From assembly GCA_050697275.1 (NCBI GenBank), contig JBOGZI010000034.1:1-6306 (forward strand): a stretch of DNA of 6,306 nucleotides. The letters are read 5' to 3'. This DNA comes from JBOGZI01 sp050697275. GTDB lineage: Bacteria; Actinomycetota; Thermoleophilia; Solirubrobacterales; 70-9. Under the pieces are notes generated by a model. The model had not been told where the DNA came from. It did no database searches and worked only from the letters and a program-made list of their open reading frames with translations. Position numbers and translations under genes: made by a program. The stretch's first letter is position 1; each line of letters begins with the position of its first letter. Of this stretch, positions 1 through 4,803 are shown one piece after another.

Positions 1-2
1 TC

Positions 3-419
3 GCCGCCGCCGGCGCCGCCGGCGCCGCCGGCGCCTACTTCCTCGACCCGAACCAGGGCAGCCGCCGCCGGCACGCGGTGCGCGACCGTGCGCTGGCGCT
101 CGGCCGCAAGGCCGCCGCCACCGCGCGCCGCCAGACCGAGTACCGGAAGCAGCAGGCCGAGGGCAAGGTCGAGGCGCTGAAGAGCAAGGCGCGGCCCGAG
201 AAGCCCGCGGCCAACGACCAACAGCTCGCCGAGCGGGTGAAGAGCGAGATCTTCCAGCCCGCCGACGCGCCGAAGGGATCGGTCAACATCAACGTCGAGC
301 GCGGGATCGTCTATCTGCGCGGCGAGGTCGACCGGCCGGACAAGATCAGGGAGCTGGTCGAGGAGGCCGGCAAGGTCGATGGCGTCGCCGGCGTGGAGAA
401 CCTGCTCCATACCTCCTGA
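3..419 (+). CDS. BON-domain envelope protein with glycine-zipper N-terminus (5' partial)
   Basis: The reading frame is open from the first in-frame base and ends at TGA 417-419, so the true start lies before the window; 138 residues are visible. Residues 1-13 form an Ala/Gly segment (AAG triplets followed by AYFLDP) like the end of a membrane-inserting glycine zipper. It is followed by NQGSRRRHAVRDRA, a basic stretch typical of actinobacterial BON proteins just after their membrane segment. Residues 30-70 are a charged, probably helical linker rich in Lys, Arg, Ala and Glu. Residues 72-136 match a BON domain: a helix (QQLAERVKSEIF), the strand-turn-strand VNINVERGIVYLRGEVD, then a helix and the closing GVAGVENLLH. 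BON domains in OsmY-like and secretin-associated proteins are thought to bind phospholipid or other envelope components. An internal GTG at 78 would give 113 residues but would cut off the conserved membrane segment. Family call is firm; cellular role is inferred. Confidence 0.85.
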   Translation, partial: AAAGAAGAAGAYFLDPNQGSRRRHAVRDRALALGRKAAATARRQTEYRKQQAEGKVEALKSKARPEKPAANDQQLAERVKSEIFQPADAPKGSVNINVERGIVYLRGEVDRPDKIRELVEEAGKVDGVAGVENLLHTS

Positions 420-440
420 AGATCGTCAGTGAGCGATGAA

Positions 441-472
441 CCGGCGGCGGGCCTTCCTGGCCCGCTCGCCGG
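441..472 (+). terminator. GC-rich hairpin downstream of the BON gene, probable terminator
   Basis: Starting 22 bases after the BON stop codon, CCGGCG (441-446) plus GCGGGCC (447-453) pair with GGCCCGC (459-465) plus CGCCGG (467-472). The loop is TTCCT (454-458) and a single T at 466 is bulged, giving 13 base pairs. No T-tract follows, as is common for terminators in high-GC actinobacteria, so function is inferred from stem strength and position. Confidence 0.55.
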
Positions 473-491
473 CCCCATCATCCGGCGGGCC

Positions 492-521
492 GCCGTTGCC
501 GGAGACGCCGTTGCCGGACTC
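492..521. repeat. Tandem duplication of a 15-bp unit
   Basis: GCCGTTGCCGGA followed by GAC (492-506) is repeated at once as the same 12 bases followed by CTC (507-521). Two copies only; it lies between two hairpins in the gene-free region. It could be slippage. Confidence 0.7.
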
Positions 522-537
522 GTCGGTGCGAGAGTCC
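516..537. other. Short inverted repeat / hairpin
   Basis: GGACTC (516-521) and GAGTCC (532-537) are perfect reverse complements around a 10-base loop. It partly overlaps the second copy of the 15-bp duplication. It could be a small RNA stem or a protein-binding dyad; no function is assigned. Confidence 0.4.
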
Positions 538-636
538 AGCCGATCCCCCTCGGTCTCCGTGCTTTCGGCTCGCCCACGCGCCCGCCGGAAGCGCGCCGGT
601 CGCAAAGTCTCTCTTGGGGAGCGAGCGTTCATTCGA

Positions 637-664
637 TCGGGCCGACCCATTGGGATCGGCCCGA
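637..664. other. Long intergenic hairpin
   Basis: TCGGGCCGA (637-645) is a perfect reverse complement of TCGGCCCGA (656-664). Inside it CCC (646-648) pairs with GGG (652-654) around an ATT loop, with A655 bulged, giving 12 base pairs. No T-run follows on either strand. It lies 218 bases past the BON stop and 83 bases before the promoter at 747-776. It could be a second terminator, the 3' stem of a small RNA, or a dyad operator. Confidence 0.5.
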
Positions 665-746
665 GCCCGCCCCCTCCGCGAGTCGTTCCTTTCCGCATTA
701 CGCGGGTTCAGGCGACCTGCGAATCCGCCTCTCGCCTACCCACAAC

Positions 747-776
747 TTGAACATTGTGCCCGATGCGGCGTAGAAT
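747..776 (+). promoter_or_regulatory. Sigma70-like promoter for the STAS gene
   Basis: TTGAAC (747-752) resembles the TTGACA -35 element and TAGAAT (771-776) the TATAAT -10 element, with an 18-base spacer. In a window this GC-rich such a pair is unlikely by chance. Transcription would begin near 783, leaving a leader of about 127 bases before the TTG start at 910. Confidence 0.65.
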
Positions 777-895
777 CGCATCAGCGCACGAGTAGCGCCG
801 CCTCGGCTCGAACCGTCGCGTGCCAAGACTCGGCGCTGGAATGCTGGAGGCACAGCCCTCTAGGGGGAGGACCGGGTTTCCTCGAGACACCACCC

Positions 896-906
896 GGGAG
901 GAGGAG
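896..906 (+). promoter_or_regulatory. Strong ribosome binding site that sets the TTG start of the STAS gene
   Basis: The purine run GGGAGGAGGAG includes GGAGG (897-901), 8 bases before TTG 910-912. It decides for the TTG over ATG 841, which has only weak complementarity to 16S rRNA upstream. The run begins inside the right arm of a small inverted repeat, CCGGGT (872-877) / ACCCGG (892-897), so a leader stem could partly mask it. Confidence 0.75.
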
Positions 907-909
907 TTC

Positions 910-1320
910 TTGCCCGAGCTGACACCGATCAACGGACCGAAGCCCGCACTGCTCGCCGTGCGAGTGGTCGAGGGGCCCGACGACGTCGCCGTCCTCGAGG
1001 CGGAGGGCGAGCTCGATCTGAGCAGCGCCCCCGAGCTGCGGGGACCACTGTTCGAGCGGGTCGAGGGGGGCGTGCGCATCGTCCTCGACCTGAGCAAGGT
1101 GAGCTTCATCGACTCATCCGGCATCGCGGTGCTGGTGCAGGCCCATCGCGCCAGCAACGGGGATCGCTCCAACGGTGGGCCCGCCCTCCACACGGTGATC
1201 GCTCCCGGCTCCCAGGTGGCGCGCGTGTTCGAGCTCGCCACGCTCGACCGGGCGCTGCCGGTGTTCGAGAACCGTGATCACGCCATCCGCGGGCTGACCC
1301 GGGAGGGCTCCGGCAGCTAG
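910..1320 (+). CDS. STAS-domain anti-sigma factor antagonist (SpoIIAA/RsbV-like)
   Basis: Predicted 136-residue cytosolic protein from TTG 910, close to the usual 110-130 residues of stand-alone anti-anti-sigma factors. One STAS domain fills residues 17-125. Its marks are VAVLEAEGELDLSSAPELRG near residue 35, where Asp36 aligns with the Asp of the SpoIIAA GELD motif; the strand VRIVLDLSKVSFID; and DSSG at 68-71. Ser69 is the predicted site phosphorylated by an anti-sigma kinase. By family knowledge the unphosphorylated form sequesters the kinase and frees a sigma factor. No RsbW-type kinase, PP2C phosphatase or sigma gene lies in the window, so the partners are elsewhere. It appears to be monocistronic behind the promoter at 747-776, and its stop overlaps the stop of the convergent gene. 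A longer form from ATG 841 is possible but less likely. Confidence 0.9.
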   Translation: MPELTPINGPKPALLAVRVVEGPDDVAVLEAEGELDLSSAPELRGPLFERVEGGVRIVLDLSKVSFIDSSGIAVLVQAHRASNGDRSNGGPALHTVIAPGSQVARVFELATLDRALPVFENRDHAIRGLTREGSGS

Positions 1321-1793
1321 GCGCCGTCGCCCGGGGCGGTCGGCACTTCGACTTCCTCCGCCCCGTCGAGCGGCTCGAGCACGAAGATCTCGACGGCGAG
1401 ATCCGGGTTGGTGTGCACGGCGCTCATGTAGGCGATCGTCTTGCGCCCCGTCGCGTCCTCGACCAGCCGCCTGAACTCCCACTCCATCACCTGCTGGAAG
1501 CTGCGCCTCATCTGGTGGACGGACTCGCGCTCTCCCGTGTCGAGCAGCGTTCGCTCCACCGTCGTGAACCCGTCCCGAAGGATGCAGATCACGGTGCCGT
1601 TCACCATGTGGCTCTTCGCCTTGGTCGGCCCCTTGCCGTAGTAGCGGCTGTGCAGCTGCACCAGGCCGGTCGAGATCCGAGACAGCATCGCCCCGCGGCC
1701 GGTCGAAGGTCGAATCGCTCCGTCGGGGGTCGCTCCGTCGGGGCTCGCTCCGTCTCGGGTCGCTCCGTCGGACCGGGTCGGTTCGTCGGGCAA
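1317..1793 (-). CDS. DUF2294 / MpsC-family protein
   Basis: Predicted 158 residues from TTG 1793-1791, chosen because AAGGAG lies 6 bases upstream; an ATG at 1823 would add 10 residues but has poor spacing to any ribosome binding site. Residues 1-35 are low-complexity, with four DGA-containing pentapeptides. The domain begins at MLSRISTGLVQLHSRYYGKG (from residue 36) and continues with GPTKAKSHMVNGTVICILRDGFTTVERTLL, a charged helix (VHQMRRSFQQVMEWEFRRLVEDATGR) and the close AYMSAVHTNPDLAVEIFVLEPLD. These blocks match the DUF2294 family, now often labelled MpsC after a proposed membrane-potential-generating system in Staphylococcus. No membrane segment is visible, so a cytosolic or accessory role is inferred. 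The other Mps components are absent from the window, so no transport function should be assumed. The C-terminus is acidic. It may be the last gene of the leftward cluster or have its own promoter in the 148-bp gap. Confidence 0.85.
   Translation of the reverse strand: MPDEPTRSDGATRDGASPDGATPDGAIRPSTGRGAMLSRISTGLVQLHSRYYGKGPTKAKSHMVNGTVICILRDGFTTVERTLLDTGERESVHQMRRSFQQVMEWEFRRLVEDATGRKTIAYMSAVHTNPDLAVEIFVLEPLDGAEEVEVPTAPGDGA
1715..1774 (-). repeat. Four 15-bp tandem repeats inside the MpsC-like gene
   Basis: Four units of 15 bp start at 1715, 1730, 1745 and 1760 on the plus strand. All share the core TCGCTCCGTC and differ only in the last five bases. A fifth, degenerate unit may lie at 1778-1792. 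On the coding strand they encode pentapeptides with a DGA core followed by T/S/I and R/P. The period is a multiple of three, so copy-number change would keep the frame. Confidence 0.85.
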
Positions 1794-1799
1794 CGCAAA

Positions 1800-1805
1800 C
1801 TCCTT
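1800..1805 (-). promoter_or_regulatory. Ribosome binding site that sets the TTG start of the MpsC-like gene
   Basis: CTCCTT on the plus strand reads AAGGAG on the coding strand, 6 bases before TTG 1793-1791. The ATG at 1823 has AGAAGAG directly abutting it, too close to serve. Confidence 0.7.
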
Positions 1806-1880
1806 GCGGGTTGCTTGCCGCATCTCTTCTGATCAAACGCCCGAGAGGAAGAAATGCGGTGAGCCCAACGAACGCTACTG

Positions 1881-1902
1881 CCAATCAGCGTACTCCGATT
1901 GG
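1881..1902. promoter_or_regulatory. Inverted repeat in the AT-richer gap before the MpsC-like gene, possible promoter/operator
   Basis: CCAATC (1881-1886) and GATTGG (1897-1902) are perfect reverse complements separated by 10 bases. The spacer contains AGCGTA (1887-1892), which on the minus strand reads TACGCT, a TAnnnT -10-like hexamer. A transcript from it would start near 1880, 87 bases before the TTG start. No clear -35 element is seen. The surrounding 1830-1900 is visibly AT-richer than the rest of the window. Operator function is inference. Confidence 0.35.
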
Positions 1903-1941
1903 GGCCCGTCCGCCGATCAGCACGAATTCGCCGAGCGGGCC

Positions 1942-2106
1942 TCAGCCCCCGCCGCGCTCACCCGGGGGACCCTCGTCAGGGTCCTTCTCGGGCTTGACGA
2001 CCTCCTCGTCGATCCCGATCACCTCCTCGGGGGAGTCGGCTCCGCCCGTCCCCGACTTCTCGTCCGCGTGCTCCTCCGGAACCGGGTCTTGCTCAGCTCG
2101 CTCCAT
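1942..2106 (-). CDS. Small acidic hypothetical protein (tentative)
   Basis: A 54-residue frame from ATG 2106-2104 to TGA 1944-1942, lying 58 bases after the helical hypothetical gene and 148 bases before the MpsC-like gene on the same strand. The product is rich in Glu, Asp, Pro and Gly, with the core SPEEVIGIDEEVVKPEKDPDEGP at residues 25-47; it has no hydrophobic segment and looks intrinsically disordered. No good ribosome binding site precedes the ATG; translation might be coupled to the upstream gene. A GTG at 2187 would give 81 residues and overlap that gene by 23 bases. The family is not recognised. The orderly core, a reading unlike the Arg/Ser/Ala-rich shadow frames, and the fit between neighbours favour a real gene, but a chance frame cannot be excluded. 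Confidence 0.45.
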   Translation of the reverse strand: MERAEQDPVPEEHADEKSGTGGADSPEEVIGIDEEVVKPEKDPDEGPPGERGGG

Positions 2107-2164
2107 GGGCGCGAGTCTGCCCCGGGGCGGATCGGTCCAAACCGAAACCGCCGTCCCGCTCGGC

Positions 2165-2650
2165 TCAGGCGGAGTCGAGGGCGTCACGGGCGGCCCGCTC
2201 GTGCAGGCTCTCCAGCCGCGCCCGCTGGGACTCGGCCCGCTCGATCAGCCGATCGAGGTCGATGCCCTCGAGGGCGGCGCCGGAGTCGAGCGCGGCGCGC
2301 AGGGAGCGCCACAGCTCCAGCTTGCCGCTCACCCCGATCGCCAGGCCCTCGATCTCCAACAGCCGGCTGAGCGGCGAGTAGCCGAGCAGGCGCCCGTTCA
2401 GCTTCAGCCGGCCGAGCCGCTCCGCCAGCACCCCGCCGACCTCCTTGACGGGGTTGCCGTGAACCCCAAGCCGATCCATCAGCTCCGCGAGCGTCCTGCG
2501 GTCCCCCTCGATCTCGTCGCTCAGCTCGGCGAGGGCGGCCCCGTACTCGCTGTCGCGGTTGCTGCCGGCGGCGCGGCGGGCGAGCTCGACGCCGGCGCGG
2601 GCGCCCGCCATGTGATCGCGGAGGTAGGTCTGCAGGAGCTGATCGGCCAT
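2165..2650 (-). CDS. Helical ferritin-like hypothetical protein
   Basis: A 161-residue protein from ATG 2650 to TGA 2167-2165, without signal peptide or membrane segment. It is almost all predicted helix: residues 1-28 (LLQTYLRDHMAGARAGVELARRAA), 35-61 (ending EGDRRTLAELMDRLGV), 66-84, 94-120 (SRLLEIEGLAIGVSGKLELWRSLR) and 132-158 (heptad-like ERAESQRARLESLHERA). A conserved-looking loop RLKLNGRLLGYSPLSRL sits at 81-97. I recall similar uncharacterised proteins in actinobacteria, where the opening helices resemble the ferritin-like superfamily. Some Glu and His residues (His13, Glu22, Glu46, Glu101) could bind metal, but no complete di-iron motif can be asserted. It lies 58 bases downstream of the transketolase C-terminal subunit and may be co-transcribed. 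Function unknown. Confidence 0.8.
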   Translation of the reverse strand: MADQLLQTYLRDHMAGARAGVELARRAAGSNRDSEYGAALAELSDEIEGDRRTLAELMDRLGVHGNPVKEVGGVLAERLGRLKLNGRLLGYSPLSRLLEIEGLAIGVSGKLELWRSLRAALDSGAALEGIDLDRLIERAESQRARLESLHERAARDALDSA

Positions 2651-2656
2651 GCACCA

Positions 2657-2697
2657 GCGGGTCTGCCCGCCCGGCCGCGCCTCAAACCGGGCCGGTT
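2657..2697 (-). other. Two small dyads between transketolase and the helical protein gene
   Basis: GCGGG (2657-2661) pairs with CCCGC (2666-2670) around TCTG. AACCGG (2685-2690) and CCGGTT (2692-2697) form a near-perfect palindrome around one G. Both lie in the 58-base gap after the transketolase stop. They could be weak transcript-processing or attenuation stems; neither has a T-tract. Confidence 0.3.
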
Positions 2698-2708
2698 CGG
2701 GAGGGTCG

Positions 2709-3728
2709 CTAGGACCAGGTGTCGCCGCGGATCGGCGGATGCTGGACGATCGGCTTCAGCAGCAGCGCCTCGCGGGCCCGGTCGGCGATCCGCCCGGCGG
2801 TCAACCCGAAGTGCTCCATGCACGCCTCGGCCGTGCCGGAAACGCCGAATTCGTCCTGCATGCCGAGCGCGAAGACCGGCACGGGGTGCTGCTCGGCGGC
2901 CACCTGGCGAACCGCATCGCCGAGCCCGCCGACCACCCGGTGCTCCTCGGCGGTGACCGCGACCCCCGTCTTGGCGAGCGAGTCGAGCACGCCCTGGGAG
3001 TCGATCGGCTTGATGATCGAGACGTTGACCACCTCGGCCTCCACCCCGTCCTCGCGCTCCAGGGCCTCGGCGGCCTCCAGGCCGCGCCAGACCATGTGCC
3101 CGCAGACGAAGATCGAGATGTCCTTGCCCTCGCGCAGCACGTCGAGGCCGTCGCCGAGGGTCTCGGGGAAGTCCTTGTAGACGATCGGGGTCTTCGGCCG
3201 GCCGAAGCGCAGGTAGATCGGGCCCTCGCGCTCATAGGACTCATACGTCGCGGTGTAGGCCTGCTGGTAGTCGGCCGGGACGATCACCTGCATCCGCGGC
3301 ATCGCCCGCATCAGCGCGATGTCCTCGATCATCTGGTGGGAGGCGCCGTCCTCGCCGAGCGAGACGCCGCCGTGGCTGGCGCCGATCCGCATCTTGAACT
3401 CGCGGTCGCCCTTGGCGTGCTTGACGTTGTGGGCGATCCCAAGCCGGACCTGGTCGTAGGAGCGCGAGCTGGCGAAGATCGCGAAGGTCGATGCGTAGGG
3501 CACCTTGCCGGTGACGGCGAGCCCGCAGGCCATCGACATCATGTTCGCCTCGGCGGCGCCGCAGTTGAAGAAGCGCTCGGGGAAGCGCTTGCCGAACTTC
3601 ATCGACTGGGTCGAGACGGCGAGGTCCGCGTCGAGCGCGACCACTTCATCGTGCGCCTCGCCCAGGTCCACCAGGGCGTCGCCGTAGGCCTGGCGGGTCG
3701 CGATCGGCTCTGTCTGGACCTCGGGCAT
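2709..3728 (-). CDS. Transketolase, C-terminal subunit
   Basis: This 339-residue protein carries the pyrimidine-binding and C-terminal domains of a split transketolase. With the N-terminal subunit it should transfer two-carbon ketol units between sugar phosphates using thiamine diphosphate, in the cytosolic non-oxidative pentose phosphate pathway. The Pyr domain (about 7-180) shows RFFNCGAAEANMMSMACGLA, in which Glu60 aligns with the glutamate that activates the cofactor, then PYASTFAIFASSRSYDQVR and SLGEDGASHQMIEDIALMRAMP, ending at YLRFGRPKTP. The C-terminal domain (about 195-325) contains VNVSIIKPID and EEHRVVGGLGDAV. Length is usual for split subunits (about 310-340). Its ATG overlaps the upstream TGA by one base (TGATG on the coding strand, 3730-3726), with a GGAGGGG run upstream, implying translational coupling and equal output. 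A related two-subunit ThDP enzyme such as a DXP synthase half is less likely because the paired N-half is transketolase-like. The exact sugar substrates cannot be read from sequence. Confidence 0.93.
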   Translation of the reverse strand: MPEVQTEPIATRQAYGDALVDLGEAHDEVVALDADLAVSTQSMKFGKRFPERFFNCGAAEANMMSMACGLAVTGKVPYASTFAIFASSRSYDQVRLGIAHNVKHAKGDREFKMRIGASHGGVSLGEDGASHQMIEDIALMRAMPRMQVIVPADYQQAYTATYESYEREGPIYLRFGRPKTPIVYKDFPETLGDGLDVLREGKDISIFVCGHMVWRGLEAAEALEREDGVEAEVVNVSIIKPIDSQGVLDSLAKTGVAVTAEEHRVVGGLGDAVRQVAAEQHPVPVFALGMQDEFGVSGTAEACMEHFGLTAGRIADRAREALLLKPIVQHPPIRGDTWS

Positions 3729-4642
3729 CAGCCGGTCTTCCCCTCCAGCGCCTTGGTCTGCTCGGCCAGGGTGGCCTCGAGCTCCTTCATCGCCTCCTCC
3801 TCCTGCTCGGTGGTCGGAGGCTTGCCGTGGAAGCCGAAGCGGTCCTCCATGAAGGAGACCCCACGCCCCTTCTTGGTCTGGGCGACGATCGCGGCCGGGC
3901 GGTCGAGGGTGCGACTGCGCTCCAGCGCCTCGACGATCTGCTCCATGTCGTGGCCGTCGATCTCGACCGAGTCCCAGCCGAAGGCCTCGAACTTGGCGCG
4001 GACGTCCCCGATGTCCATTACCTCTTCGGTGGTTCCATCGGTCTGAAGGTGGTTGTAGTCGACGATCGCGGTCAGGTTGGGCGCCTCGTAGTGAGCCGCC
4101 GCGGTCGCGCCCTCCCAGGTCTCGCCCTCCTGGCAGTCACCGTCGGAGAGCATGCAGAAGACCTGCGCCGTATCAGCGAGCCCGTCGAGCCGCAGCGCGA
4201 GGCAGATCCCGACCGACATCGAGAGCCCCTGGCCGAGCGACCCGGTCGAGACCTCGATCCCGGGGGTGCGGTTCATGTCGGGGTGGCCCTGCAGGTGGGA
4301 GCCGATCTGGCGCAGGCCCATCAGGTCGGCCGGCGAGAAGTAGCCGTGCTCGGCGAGCGCCGCGTACTGGATCGGCGCCGCGTGGCCCTTGGAGAGGACG
4401 AAGCGGTCGCGCTCGGGCCAGAGCGGGTCCTTGGGATCGTGCCGCAGCACCCGGTAGTAGAGAGCGGTGACCATGTCGGCGGCCGAGAGGGAGCTGTCGA
4501 GGTGGCCGGACTTGGCGACGGCGAGCATGCTGACGCAGCGCATCCGGAGCACCGTGGCGTAGCGCTCCAACTCGGCGATCGAATGCTTCTCGCCGGTCGC
4601 GGGGGCGGGCTTGGGATCCGGAACGGGCTTCAGGTGCGCCAT
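3728..4642 (-). CDS. Transketolase, N-terminal subunit
   Basis: Predicted 304 residues from ATG 4642, preceded by GAAGG with a 6-base spacing (4649-4653). Reading further upstream to ATG 4813 would add 57 Arg/Ala/Pro-rich residues unlike any transketolase. This is the diphosphate-binding (PP) half. It shows SGHLDSSLSAADMV (45-58), RFVLSKGHAAPIQYAAL (80-96), SHLQGHPDMNRTPGIEVSTGSLGQGLS (115-141), and the cofactor motif LSDGDCQEGETWEGA to IVDYN (165-197). There Asp167 and Asn197 fit the magnesium ligands, 30 residues apart as in E. coli transketolase. HGKPP closes the fold near residue 272. The Ser in place of the first Gly of the GDG motif is common in split enzymes. The first 20 residues are a Pro/Lys-rich tail. 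It is the first gene of the leftward cluster and is coupled to the C-terminal subunit by a 1-base stop/start overlap. Confidence 0.93.
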   Translation of the reverse strand: MAHLKPVPDPKPAPATGEKHSIAELERYATVLRMRCVSMLAVAKSGHLDSSLSAADMVTALYYRVLRHDPKDPLWPERDRFVLSKGHAAPIQYAALAEHGYFSPADLMGLRQIGSHLQGHPDMNRTPGIEVSTGSLGQGLSMSVGICLALRLDGLADTAQVFCMLSDGDCQEGETWEGATAAAHYEAPNLTAIVDYNHLQTDGTTEEVMDIGDVRAKFEAFGWDSVEIDGHDMEQIVEALERSRTLDRPAAIVAQTKKGRGVSFMEDRFGFHGKPPTTEQEEEAMKELEATLAEQTKALEGKTG

Positions 4643-4708
4643 CTCGCGCCTTCTGGGCTTCCCTTCAGGTACCGCCTCGCGCCGGGGCCGACTCAAGACG
4701 GGGCGGCG

Positions 4709-4717
4709 AGGGTAGCA
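4709..4717 (-). promoter_or_regulatory. Possible extended -10 promoter for the transketolase cluster
   Basis: On the minus strand 4717-4709 reads TGCTACCCT, matching the TGnTAnnnT extended -10 pattern. Transcription would start near 4702, leaving a leader of about 60 bases that includes the ribosome binding site. A second minus-strand TACCCT lies at 4741-4736. No clear -35 is seen for either. Confidence 0.4.
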
Positions 4718-4791
4718 GCGACCGGCACGCCCGGCAGGGTAGGCGGCGAGGCCGATGGAACCGGCTCGCGCGGCGGATCGAGCGCCGCGGA

Positions 4792-4797
4792 TACCCT
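4792..4797 (+). promoter_or_regulatory. Promoter -10 element giving a leaderless lipoprotein mRNA
   Basis: TACCCT fits the actinobacterial TAnnnT -10 pattern. Its last base is 4797, so the standard start position (+1) falls on 4804, the A of the ATG. No Shine-Dalgarno sequence lies between. This is the textbook geometry of a leaderless transcript. A -35 element is not evident. Confidence 0.5.
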
Positions 4798-4803
4798 GCC
4801 CCG

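Larger units (their letters stand above)
420..746. other. Gene-free, structured intergenic stretch
   Basis: No convincing gene is seen here. Several frames stay open, but their translations are low-complexity Arg/Pro/Ser sequences with no recognisable domain or ribosome binding site. What it does hold is the terminator-like hairpin at 441-472, a tandem 15-bp duplication at 492-521, a smaller hairpin at 516-537 and a long hairpin at 637-664. An unannotated structured RNA or regulatory leader is possible but not shown. Confidence 0.5.

Noticed and set aside
1..33. GCCGCCGGC tandem pattern at the window start
   Set aside because: It encodes the Ala-Ala-Gly glycine-zipper segment of the BON protein and is explained by protein composition and codon bias.
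429..773. Overlapping open frames in the BON-STAS intergenic region (both strands)
   Set aside because: The translations are low-complexity, cross the strong hairpins and promoter, and have no ribosome binding site or recognisable domain.
1715..1774. Tandem 15-bp repeats considered as a CRISPR array or iteron
   Set aside because: The units are contiguous with no spacers, too short for CRISPR repeats, and they encode in-frame pentapeptides within a gene.
1114..1884. 256-residue minus-strand open frame beginning with a hydrophobic AFVGLTAFLPLG segment
   Set aside because: The hydrophobic start is short. The rest is an out-of-frame reading of the 15-bp repeats and of the MpsC-like and STAS genes. 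The MpsC frame has the conserved domain.
2119..2145. Palindrome GCCCCGGGGC and a 5-bp stem TCGGT/ACCGA in the 58-base gap before the small acidic ORF
   Set aside because: Both are short and of a kind expected by chance at this GC content; neither has a T-tract or a supporting promoter.
1811..2956. 381-residue plus-strand open frame
   Set aside because: It covers several minus-strand genes and intergenic gaps without change in character, is Pro/Arg/Ala low complexity, and shows no domain.
2649..4046. 465-residue plus-strand open frame antisense to the transketolase genes
   Set aside because: It lies wholly opposite two firmly identified genes. Its Leu/Gly/His/Arg/Val-rich translation has no domain and is what the GC-rich third positions of the opposite strand generate.
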